Shown here: in pieces, positions 9,301 to 15,481 of the stretch | How positions within the stretch are numbered: the stretch's first letter is position 1 | Layout of the letters: the number at the start of each line of letters is the position of its first letter | Assembly (NCBI GenBank): GCA_002346525.1 | Contig: DDZY01000176.1 | Location: forward strand, 1-21,493 | Reading direction: 5' to 3' | DNA: 21,493 nucleotides | Origin: Proteobacteria bacterium UBA2996 | Lineage (GTDB): Bacteria > Pseudomonadota > Gammaproteobacteria > Arenicellales > UBA868 | Notes under the pieces: generated by a model | What the model was told of the DNA's origin: nothing | Databases searched by the model: none | Seen by the model: only the letters and a program-made list of their open reading frames with translations | Position numbers and translations under genes: made by a program

Positions 9301-9954
9301 GAGTCAGCCGTCGGACACGATGACACCGTTCGCCAGGTATTGGGCGAGTATGGTTTCGATGATCACTGGCGACCCGTGATCACCCACATGCTGCGACAGG
9401 TACTCAGCGTCCCCCTCGATGACCGGGGCCTGCAACTCGGGACGCTGGCCTGGCAAGACCGGGTTGATGAAATGGCCTTTTGTTACCCCGTCAATGAGCT
9501 CGATGGCCTTCAATGGCGCGATGTCCTGTCGCGCCATGCCACAGGACTGCATCCGGCGGTTGCCGCGGCTCTGGATAGCGACGGCTTTGATGCCTTGACA
9601 GGATTCATGCGTGGTTTTATCGATCTGGTGTTTGTTCATGATGGAAAATTTTTTCTGGCTGACTACAAGTCTAATTACCTCGGCCCGGATTTTTCTGACT
9701 ATGGCAGCAAGGCGCTTGAAACCGCCATGCACCACTCGGCCTATACCCTGCAGTACCTGATCTATAGCGTCGCTTTGCACAGGTGGCTCGGCACACGGCT
9801 ATCGGGCTACCGGTATGAGCAGCACTTTGGCGGGGTGTATTACTTTTTTCTGCGTGGAATGCATCCTGCCCATCCCGCCAGCGGTGTCTTTTTTGACCGC
9901 CCCGAACATTTTCTGATCGAGGATCTTGATGCGCTGGTGGGAGGTCGTGCATGA
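6370..9954 (+). CDS. recB: RecBCD enzyme subunit RecB (helicase-nuclease, beta chain)
   Basis: 1194 residues, close to E. coli RecB (1180). SF1A helicase motifs occur in order: Walker A AAAGTGKT (21-28), motif II LDEFQDTDP (389-397), GDPKQAIYSFRGAD (from 418), the MHASKGLQYP motif (from 740) and LYVALTRA (808-815). The C-terminal nuclease domain has GTCLHRIFE with His967, FIDLVF with Asp1085, and ADYKSN with Asp1098 and Lys1100. These correspond to the metal-binding and catalytic residues of E. coli RecB, so the enzyme should be both a 3'-5' helicase and an active nuclease that loads RecA after Chi. The start is fixed by the ATGA overlap with recC, and the end overlaps recD the same way, so the three subunits are translationally coupled. 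Confidence 0.97.
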   Translation: MSARPLDPFGVALQGINLVEAAAGTGKTWTITALYLRLLLERDLPVARILVVTYTRAATGELRQRLRDALVAALEAFERPTVCTDPMIAPLLDAGYDRQAAARKLRRAVADFDQAAVFTIHAFCERVLSDSAFQSGMALDTELVPDDEALLAEVTDDLWRKAIYPASACWVNWLSSREKLCSADDLRERLHPLVGKPFIGIATPADAEDLAGRENALTAAFCDAAECWAAHRDEVNALLTDPESGLHRNRYRLKSMPAWIREFDAIFSQPFADIGRLEDSPGVRKLTRTTLSEPGAVKKGASAPQHAFFDCLDTLVSRLDAYDQAARSRFINWLHEMRLRADDGQRELKAQRGVQAYDDLLLNLNAALSSDTAGALLNRLRADYPAALLDEFQDTDPVQYQIFSTLYGDGKQPVFMVGDPKQAIYSFRGADIHAYLAARQNATERYTLDTNHRATADLVTAVNTLFSLCGRENSFVYDAIPFADAVSAGSAAALNDPHRAASMVVWTIERRDSDRPVTKGVARAEGSAAVASEIRRLYDAGAMLGDERLRPQDIAVLVRNHVEGMTVQHALGASGIPSVRQGHESVFDTFEAMELERILQAVAQPRREPLLRAALVTDLMGLDVSQLLVLEANSSEWDVWLARFHHWHERWRRNGFMRMFRELMSECQVLSRVAGLADSERRLTNLLHLAECVAAGASRHTDIPAVLNWFSTMRQDPSRAEESTLLRLESDDNRVRIVTMHASKGLQYPVVFVPFAWEGTLKAQQASSVLFHDVSDNDSLWVDFGSEEFETHQARAEEEELAENLRLLYVALTRAQSRCYLAYGAVNGAATSALSWLLHRPAQKETADAMGLAGRLASHFKTLSDDDLDDTLKVLAKASDGVIDIQRLPASVGAARKAGQAKPERLKARQPSRQINRSWQMGSFSSLSTGHDSTLPDYDGQVQPGPSEGERDFFSFPRGARAGTCLHRIFELIDFRDESAVGHDDTVRQVLGEYGFDDHWRPVITHMLRQVLSVPLDDRGLQLGTLAWQDRVDEMAFCYPVNELDGLQWRDVLSRHATGLHPAVAAALDSDGFDALTGFMRGFIDLVFVHDGKFFLADYKSNYLGPDFSDYGSKALETAMHHSAYTLQYLIYSVALHRWLGTRLSGYRYEQHFGGVYYFFLRGMHPAHPASGVFFDRPEHFLIEDLDALVGGRA

Positions 9955-11723
9955 GTGAGGTCATGACTGCGCTGCAACAGGCATGTCGCGCGGGCATGCT
10001 TTCAGAAACTGCTGTGCATTTCGCCGGGCTGCTGGCAAGACTGGATCTCAAAGCGGATCGGTCTGTACTGCTTGCCGGCGCGCTCGCGGCTGAGCGCGCT
10101 CTTTCGGGAGATGTCTGTGTTGACCTTGAAAGTATCGCCGGCGGCATCGTATTGGAAGGCGACTCAGATGGCGATCTGGTGTCGCCGGATTTTGCCAAAT
10201 GGCAGCAGGCGCTTTGGAACTGCCCCCTGGTCAGTGATGGCGGACACTTGTCCCCTCTGGTGCTGACAGACGATGGGAGGCTTTATCTGTATCGCTATCA
10301 TGCGCTGGAGTGCAGGCTGGCACAATCAGTGGGTCGCTATGCCCGTCCGGCGAGCCATTCGGCTGATGCGTCTTTACTCGCTGAAGGGCTGGACACGCTT
10401 TTTCCTGAGGACCCGGGTTCGGCTGATCAGCGTGCAGCCGCCGCAAAGGCCGTAGATCAGCATCTGCTCGTGATCAGCGGTGGGCCCGGCACGGGCAAAA
10501 CGGCGACGGTGGTCAGGATTCTCGCCCTGTTCCACCAATTGACTTTGGCACGACCCGAACGGATTCTGCTCTGCGCGCCGACCGGCAAGGCCGCAGCCCG
10601 ACTGCGCGAGATGCTCGCGAGCGCGGTAGAGATGGGTCCAGAAGCGCTACAGCGGGTACCCCAACCGGTGACGGTACATCGGCTGCTGGGTGTAAGGCCC
10701 GGACAACGCCCCCGATATGATGCAACGCGCCCGCTGCCCTGCGATCTTTTAATTCTTGATGAGGCATCCATGGTTGATCTGTCGTTGATGACGAGTCTGT
10801 TTGATGCCGTACCCCAAGAGGCCCGTCTGATACTCTTGGGCGATCGGGATCAGTTGTCATCGGTCGAGGCGGGCGCGGTGCTTGGCGACATCTGCCGTGC
10901 GGCGGACCAGGGTGCCTTGCCCGATACTCTCGTCGCCCTTAGGCACAACTGGCGTTTTTCATCAACAAGTGCTCTTGGCACCTTTGCGGGCGCGGTGAGA
11001 GATGGGAACCTTTCTCAGGCGACCGCACTGCTTGAGAGTGTAGACCCCGCGCAGTTGGAACTCATCACCATGCCGGATACGTCCGGAATCGATACGCTGC
11101 TCACGGCCCGGATAATTCCCCACTTTGCAGACCTTGAGCGGCTGGCACATGATGGCGCGAGCACTGAGACCCTTTTTGCCAAGCGCGACGAGATGATGGT
11201 GCTTTGCGCCCACCGACGCGGGCCGCGGGGGGTAAGTGATATCAATGCGCGTATCCAAGCCAGTCTGCGCAGCGCGCCAAGGTCATCATCAGATGGGTCG
11301 GCGTTTCCCGGCATGCCAATGATCGTGATGCGCAACGACCCGGTGCTGGGACTCTATAACGGAGACATCGGTATCGTGGTCCGGGATCCCGAGACGCCGG
11401 GCCGTCTGCAGGCGGTCTTTCAGGATGCTAAGGGCGAGGTCCGCGCAATCAGCCTCGGTCGGTTACCCGAGCATGAGCCGGCGTTTGCGTTTACCGTCCA
11501 TAAGGCCCAGGGTTCACAGTCGAGCGCAGTGACGCTGATCCTGCCTGAAAAGGCATCGCCGATTCTCTCTCGCGAACTCGTTTACACTGGCGTTACGCGC
11601 GCTCAAGACTCGCTTCAGATCTGGGGCAGCCGGGAAGTGCTGAGCGCTGCGATTGAACGAAGCGCCCGGCGGCCCACCGGTCTTGCCGAGCGCCTGCAAA
11701 CGAGTAGAGTGCTTTGTCCCTGA
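9951..11723 (+). CDS. recD: RecBCD enzyme subunit RecD (5'-3' helicase, alpha chain)
   Basis: 590 residues, close to E. coli RecD (608). The N-terminal RecC-contacting domain covers about 1-160. The helicase core has Walker A GGPGTGKT (177-184, Lys183), PTGKAAARLREML, the VHRLLG motif, Walker B DEASMVD (270-276), LLGDRDQLSSVEAGAVLGD and a conserved LRHNWRF. The C-terminal UvrD_C_2 domain carries AFTVHKAQGSQ and ELVYTGVTRAQD. This is an SF1B helicase that tracks the 5' strand and gives RecBCD its speed; in E. coli it is also needed for nuclease activity. It starts with ATGA at the recB stop. A possible small membrane-protein frame overlaps its last codons. Confidence 0.97.
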   Translation: MSEVMTALQQACRAGMLSETAVHFAGLLARLDLKADRSVLLAGALAAERALSGDVCVDLESIAGGIVLEGDSDGDLVSPDFAKWQQALWNCPLVSDGGHLSPLVLTDDGRLYLYRYHALECRLAQSVGRYARPASHSADASLLAEGLDTLFPEDPGSADQRAAAAKAVDQHLLVISGGPGTGKTATVVRILALFHQLTLARPERILLCAPTGKAAARLREMLASAVEMGPEALQRVPQPVTVHRLLGVRPGQRPRYDATRPLPCDLLILDEASMVDLSLMTSLFDAVPQEARLILLGDRDQLSSVEAGAVLGDICRAADQGALPDTLVALRHNWRFSSTSALGTFAGAVRDGNLSQATALLESVDPAQLELITMPDTSGIDTLLTARIIPHFADLERLAHDGASTETLFAKRDEMMVLCAHRRGPRGVSDINARIQASLRSAPRSSSDGSAFPGMPMIVMRNDPVLGLYNGDIGIVVRDPETPGRLQAVFQDAKGEVRAISLGRLPEHEPAFAFTVHKAQGSQSSAVTLILPEKASPILSRELVYTGVTRAQDSLQIWGSREVLSAAIERSARRPTGLAERLQTSRVLCP

Positions 11724-11929
11724 CCAGATATCGCATTGGCGAGGAGGCGGGAACGCCGACCGTCACCGACGACATGATGCTGCTGAGCGCGCTGTATGGG
11801 TTCGCGGTCGGCATCTTGCTGACCTTTCTGGCAAAGCGGTTGCGCCAGCGCTGGATGATATTCTGGGGCAGTGGGTTATCCGTGTTAAGCCTCGCCTACC
11901 TGCTGGCGGACGGGGTGGGTTGGATTTAG
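11714..11929 (+). CDS. Possible small two-helix membrane protein
   Basis: A 71-residue frame starting at TTG 11714, inside the last codons of recD. If translation starts instead at the tandem ATGs 11774/11777 the product is about 50 residues. It has two hydrophobic stretches, MMLLSALYGFAVGILLTFL and FWGSGLSVLSLAYLLA, joined by a basic loop KRLRQRW, which would lie in the cytoplasm. No family is recognised. No start has a good ribosome site; a GAGGAG lies near 11740 but is not placed before any start in this frame. In favour: it fills most of an otherwise empty 294-nt gap, and the hydrophobic/basic pattern is membrane-protein-like. Against: weak initiation signals and short length. Function unknown. 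Confidence 0.45.
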   Translation: MSLTRYRIGEEAGTPTVTDDMMLLSALYGFAVGILLTFLAKRLRQRWMIFWGSGLSVLSLAYLLADGVGWI

Positions 11930-12017
11930 ATTTAGGGGGTTCCCACTTTGCTTATCGCATCCCGCACATTGAAGCGCCTGTCGCCAACCACCGAGTCAGC
12001 GGTGTGACGTTTTTCTG

Positions 12018-12740
12018 ATGATTCCTCTGCACGACGACAACCCCACTCGCATCACGCCGGTGGTGACGATTGCCCTGATCGGCCTTTGTGTCACGGCTTT
12101 TCTCTGGCAGTTGTCACTGGGTCCGCGTCAGGAAGCAGCCATCTACGCGCTGGGGGTCATTCCCGCAGTCATCCTGGACCACGCGCGACTGGTGTCACAC
12201 CTCGAATGGGTGGACCCGATGCTGACGCCGTTTACGTCGATGTTCCTGCACGGCGGATTCATGCACCTGGGCGGCAACATGCTGTATTTATGGATTTTCG
12301 GTAACAATATCGAAGATGCCATGGGACACGGCCGGTTTATTGTTTTTTATCTGCTCTGCGGAGTCGCGGCCGTGTTTGCGCAGGCGCTGCCCGATCCGGA
12401 GTCGACCATTCCGATGATTGGTGCGAGCGGCGCAATCTCCGGGGTGCTGGGTGCCTACCTGCTCCTGTTTCCTCATGCCAGGGTGCTGGTGGCGATTCCG
12501 ATAGGCTTTTATATCCATACGATGTCTCTCAAAGCCGGTATCGTGTTGATGATATGGTTCGGTATGCAGATTTTCAGTTCATTGACAGCTGGCGATGGCC
12601 CCGGGGTTGCCTGGTTTGCCCATATTGGAGGCTTCGTTGCCGGGGTCGCGTTGATACCACTTTTTAAATATCCGCATGTGCGCCTGTTGGCGCCCGCCCG
12701 AACCGGCGGACGTTGGCACCGACGTGGCCGCAGGCGCTAA
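12018..12740 (+). CDS. Rhomboid-family intramembrane serine protease
   Basis: 240 residues with about six membrane helices. It begins MIPLHDDNPT, the usual opening of this bacterial rhomboid subgroup, which supports ATG 12018 despite the lack of a clear Shine-Dalgarno sequence. The L1 loop region has FLHGGFMHLGGNMLYLWIFG, with the conserved HxxxN-type signature. The catalytic serine is in GASGAISG (Ser137), and the partner histidine is His202 in AHIGGFVAG. Rhomboids cut membrane proteins within or next to a transmembrane segment; the substrates here are unknown. The C-terminal tail after the last helix is strongly basic (RTGGRWHRRGRRR). The gene stops 4 nt before the next gene's ATG, so the two are probably co-transcribed. 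Confidence 0.93.
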   Translation: MIPLHDDNPTRITPVVTIALIGLCVTAFLWQLSLGPRQEAAIYALGVIPAVILDHARLVSHLEWVDPMLTPFTSMFLHGGFMHLGGNMLYLWIFGNNIEDAMGHGRFIVFYLLCGVAAVFAQALPDPESTIPMIGASGAISGVLGAYLLLFPHARVLVAIPIGFYIHTMSLKAGIVLMIWFGMQIFSSLTAGDGPGVAWFAHIGGFVAGVALIPLFKYPHVRLLAPARTGGRWHRRGRRR

Positions 12741-12744
12741 TGCG

Positions 12745-13407
12745 ATGGCGGCACCCGCTCCCCAATATCTTTTTGATCCGTCGGACAAGCCGGCGCTGCC
12801 GCTGCATGATGTGCCGCTGATCGTCGCCACGGATGAGAGCGTGCGTGGTTATGGGGCGCTGGTAGAGCATCCCGATGATATTGAGATCGAGGTTGTCCGT
12901 TGGCCAGCGACCGGGTGGCGGCAGGTGGATGACGACAGCGGTAATGAGGCAGGCTGGGTGGAGGGGACATTCCACGGCGAATGGCAGGGTGACGTCCTTT
13001 TCGGGCGCAACGACGCGGTATCAGGCCACTATGTGCTGGGCTGGTCGACCACGGACCCCGCGGCCTCGCGCACCGACCAGCAGACGGTCGGCCGCGAACG
13101 GGTTGTGTTGTGGCACCTTAACTACCATCCGGATGGCGGTCAGTTGTTTTTTCCCAAAGACAAGAGCCCCTTCGTGGTGCCGGTGGCATTACCGGGGGAT
13201 GACCTCACACCGCAGCAGGTGATCGCCTTTTGGTGTGACGGCAGCCGGGGCCTTTATATCCATCCGGGTATCTGGCATGACGGTATCTTGCCCGCGTCAG
13301 ATCACCAGCGTTTCCTTGATCGCCAGGGCAGGGTACATGCGCGGGTGAGTTGTGACCTCGCTTCGGAGTTTGGTCTTTATCTTTGCGTGCCGCTGACGGC
13401 GCCTTGA
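12745..13407 (+). CDS. Ureidoglycolate lyase (AllA)-like protein, enlarged
   Basis: 220 residues from ATG 12745, 4 nt after the rhomboid stop. The frame stays open further upstream, but that would overlap the rhomboid gene. The C-terminal half resembles AllA. NYHPDGGQLFFP (126-137) matches the AllA HPxGTQxFxP block, FVVPVALPGDDLTPQQVIAF (143-162) the central strand, and YIHPGIWH (171-178) the YHRNVWHH block that supplies active-site histidines. AllA splits ureidoglycolate to glyoxylate and urea in allantoin catabolism. E. coli AllA is about 160 residues. The extra length lies in the N-terminal half, including a WVEGTFHGEWQGDVLF segment near 71-86. No other allantoin or purine gene is visible, so a different small ligand or substrate is possible. 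The fold assignment is fairly secure; the reaction is not. Confidence 0.75.
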   Translation: MAAPAPQYLFDPSDKPALPLHDVPLIVATDESVRGYGALVEHPDDIEIEVVRWPATGWRQVDDDSGNEAGWVEGTFHGEWQGDVLFGRNDAVSGHYVLGWSTTDPAASRTDQQTVGRERVVLWHLNYHPDGGQLFFPKDKSPFVVPVALPGDDLTPQQVIAFWCDGSRGLYIHPGIWHDGILPASDHQRFLDRQGRVHARVSCDLASEFGLYLCVPLTAP

Positions 13408-13442
13408 TAGGGCTTGCCGGATCCTTGTCAGGCGTTTTGTCT
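13400..13442 (+). terminator. Possible intrinsic terminator after the AllA-like gene
   Basis: CGCCTTGA (13400-13407) can pair with TCAGGCG (13428-13434), giving seven pairs with one bulged base and a 20-nt loop. TTTTGTCT follows directly. The left arm includes the stop codon of the plus-strand gene, and the right arm overlaps the stop of the convergent transporter gene. The stem is imperfect and the loop long, so this is a weak call. Confidence 0.35.
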
Positions 13443-14303
13443 CTTGCCGGGGCTGAGTGACAGGTAGATTCCAACGCCGATAATGAGCGCGATACCGGCG
13501 ACGGCCCATCGGTTTGGGATATCACCAAACAGCCAATAGCCGAGCAGTACCTGCATGACGATTTCGGTGTACAGAAAGGGCGCCAACAAAGAGGCTTCGG
13601 CATATTGGAAGGCACGAATCAACAGTAGATGACCGCTGGCTCCGATGAGGCCCAGCGCGACCATCATTGTGAAATCAGTAAGGGTGGGCGTAACCCAAAC
13701 AAAAGGAACCAGAACGCTCATCACGACAAAACCGCCCACCCCCTGCCATGCCAGCATGACAAGCGGTGGCGTGTTGCCGCTGAGATGTCGGGTTGAGAGA
13801 AAGTACAGCGCAAAAAAGAACGCGGCAGCCAGCGCCAGCAGGCTCGCCCATTGGAAGTTGCCGAATCCCGGCTGGACGATCAGCAGCACCCCGCCCAGAC
13901 CAATCACGGCAGCGATGAGCCTCCCGGGCGGCACCCTTTCTTTCAGGAGCACGGCCGAGAGAATGACGATGATGACGGCGTCAAAAAAGATTAAGGCAAT
14001 GGCATCGGCGAGCGGGATGGTGCGGATCGCGCCGAAGAAAAATATCGTTGCGCCCATCAGGCAGAGTCCGCGCCCGACCTGCATCATCGGCGCGGGGGCG
14101 GCCAGGACTGAGCCGCCGTGCCGCCAGAGGGCGATGGGCAGTACTAACAGGAAATGAAAGAAGAAACGGGCCCAGACCAGCTGCAGCACGGGATATTGAC
14201 TGCTGAGCAGTTTCGCCAGCGCATCCATGAAAGGCACGACAACCATCGCACCGATCATGAGGGCAATCCCCCGGGTTCTCTGAGAGTGGAAACTTGGACT
14301 CAC
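13428..14303 (-). CDS. EamA/DMT-family inner-membrane transporter (second copy in window)
   Basis: 291 residues with about ten hydrophobic helices. It begins MSPSFHSQRTRGIALMIGAM from a GTG start at 14303. The first helix is followed by VLQLVWARFFFHFLLVLPIAL, the usual EamA helix-2 pattern. The second half has a matching block, AWQGVGGFVVMSVLVPFVWV, and ends in a short basic tail (SLSPGKRQNA). No clear ribosome site precedes the GTG, but later ATGs would cut into helix 1. It is only distantly similar to the transporter at 471-1373, so the two are separate family members and not a recent duplication. It is convergent with the AllA-like gene (20 nt apart) and divergent from the glycosyltransferase gene. 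Substrate unknown. Confidence 0.88.
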   Translation of the reverse strand: MSPSFHSQRTRGIALMIGAMVVVPFMDALAKLLSSQYPVLQLVWARFFFHFLLVLPIALWRHGGSVLAAPAPMMQVGRGLCLMGATIFFFGAIRTIPLADAIALIFFDAVIIVILSAVLLKERVPPGRLIAAVIGLGGVLLIVQPGFGNFQWASLLALAAAFFFALYFLSTRHLSGNTPPLVMLAWQGVGGFVVMSVLVPFVWVTPTLTDFTMMVALGLIGASGHLLLIRAFQYAEASLLAPFLYTEIVMQVLLGYWLFGDIPNRWAVAGIALIIGVGIYLSLSPGKRQNA

Positions 14304-14350
14304 GGTGCGGCCTGTGATTAATGTCGGGCTATTCTGACCGAAACCAACCC

Positions 14351-14416
14351 CGTTCGGCGGGTATCATATCGAAGACGGACATATCAGCTTATGCCGCTCG
14401 TCGCCGAACCGATACC
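14351..14416. repeat. Two paired inverted heptamers in the leader of the glycosyltransferase gene
   Basis: GTTCGGC (14351-14357) and GGGTATC (14358-14364) are adjacent. Their exact reverse complements GCCGAAC (14402-14408) and GATACCC (14410-14416) follow in the same order, one base apart. This a-b...a'-b' order cannot form one nested hairpin. The two stems would be alternatives, or separate protein sites. The block lies in the divergent interval between the transporter and the glycosyltransferase, just upstream of ATG 14453. Confidence 0.35.
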
Positions 14417-14452
14417 CAAACAAGCGACGGGAGCGAGGAACTTTCCCGAGTT

Positions 14453-15400
14453 ATGGATAACACCCAATCGGCTCATCGCGCAGTCGCTGCGGTGGTCACG
14501 ACCTATCAACCCGATCTGCAAACGCTTGAAGCGCAGTTTGCCCGGTTGGACGGCCAGATCGATTTGCTGTTGGTGATCGACAATGGTTCAGCTGACTCGC
14601 AGAGAGTGGCCGAATTGGTGGCGCGATATCCTTCAGCCCGTTTTATCGGAGCGACGGAGAACCGCGGGCTCGGTTGGGCTCACAATAAGGGTCTGCGATT
14701 GGCGCTTGATGAGGGTGCTGATGCTGTGCTGCTGCTCGATCAGGACAGTCTTCCCAGCGAGGACATGGTGAGGGTACTTTACGGGGCTCTGACACAACAA
14801 CGCGAGCAGGGCGTGCAAACCGCTGCAGTCGGGGCCCGATACCTTGGCGTGGACCAGGGGCACCCATCCTATTTCGTACAGTTTAGTCGGCTGCATTTTC
14901 GTAGGTGTTTTTGCTCGCAGGCCAGCGCAGGCAGGTTGATTCGCGCCGATATGCTGATCTCTTCCGGGACGCTTTTTGCCCGTGAAGCACTTGAAACCGT
15001 GGGGTTAATGGAAGAGGGTCTATTTATCGACCACCTGGACACAGAGTGGTTCTTGCGCGCAGGGGCTAGGGGTTGGCAGTCATTCGGTGTTTGTGATGCG
15101 CTGATGGATCACGGACTCGGGGATCGGACCGTACGCGTCTGGCTTGGCCGGTGGCGCTATCTGCCGGTGCATAAGCCGTTTCGCTACTACTATGTGTATC
15201 GCAACAGTCTTCTGTTGTGGCGGCGAGACTACCCGAGCCGGCGCTGGAAGCACACCGATATGCTGCGTCTTGCCAAGATGTTCTTTGTCTTTGCGTTTTT
15301 CACCGGACAGCCCCTTAACAACATGGCCATGATGTTCCGGGGAATCCGTGACGGCCTGTCGGGCAAAACCGGCCGGCTGCAACAGGATTTGCTGCCATAG
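14453..15400 (+). CDS. GT2 family glycosyltransferase, rhamnosyltransferase-like
   Basis: About 315 residues from ATG 14453. The frame opens at ATG 14321, but the extra 44 residues are hydrophilic, do not look like the family, and would place the paired heptamers in coding sequence. GAGGAA near 14434 could serve the chosen start, though the spacing is long. GT-A features are the nucleotide-binding start AAVVTTYQPD (T16-D21), LLLVIDNGSAD, ENRGLGWAHNKGL, the metal-binding DXD as DQDS (Asp96-Asp98) and a downstream acidic DTEW (Asp196), often the catalytic-base region. The pattern fits RfbF/WsaF-like dTDP-rhamnosyltransferases of about 300 residues, so rhamnose transfer to a surface glycan is likely but unproven. 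The C-terminal part is aromatic and basic (FRYYYVYRNSLLLWRRDYP), suggesting membrane association. The next gene is another GT2 enzyme. Confidence 0.87.
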   Translation: MDNTQSAHRAVAAVVTTYQPDLQTLEAQFARLDGQIDLLLVIDNGSADSQRVAELVARYPSARFIGATENRGLGWAHNKGLRLALDEGADAVLLLDQDSLPSEDMVRVLYGALTQQREQGVQTAAVGARYLGVDQGHPSYFVQFSRLHFRRCFCSQASAGRLIRADMLISSGTLFAREALETVGLMEEGLFIDHLDTEWFLRAGARGWQSFGVCDALMDHGLGDRTVRVWLGRWRYLPVHKPFRYYYVYRNSLLLWRRDYPSRRWKHTDMLRLAKMFFVFAFFTGQPLNNMAMMFRGIRDGLSGKTGRLQQDLLP

Positions 15401-15481
15401 CGTAATCCCCGCAAAATATCCCGGTCGGTTTGGTGCTGATCCCTTCTGCCAGTCAGGTCTCATAGAGAAAATTTTAAACCC

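Noticed and set aside
11653..12018. 121-codon plus-strand frame between recD and the rhomboid gene
   Set aside because: It overlaps recD and the better small membrane frame, has a composition like an out-of-frame translation, and shows no family features.
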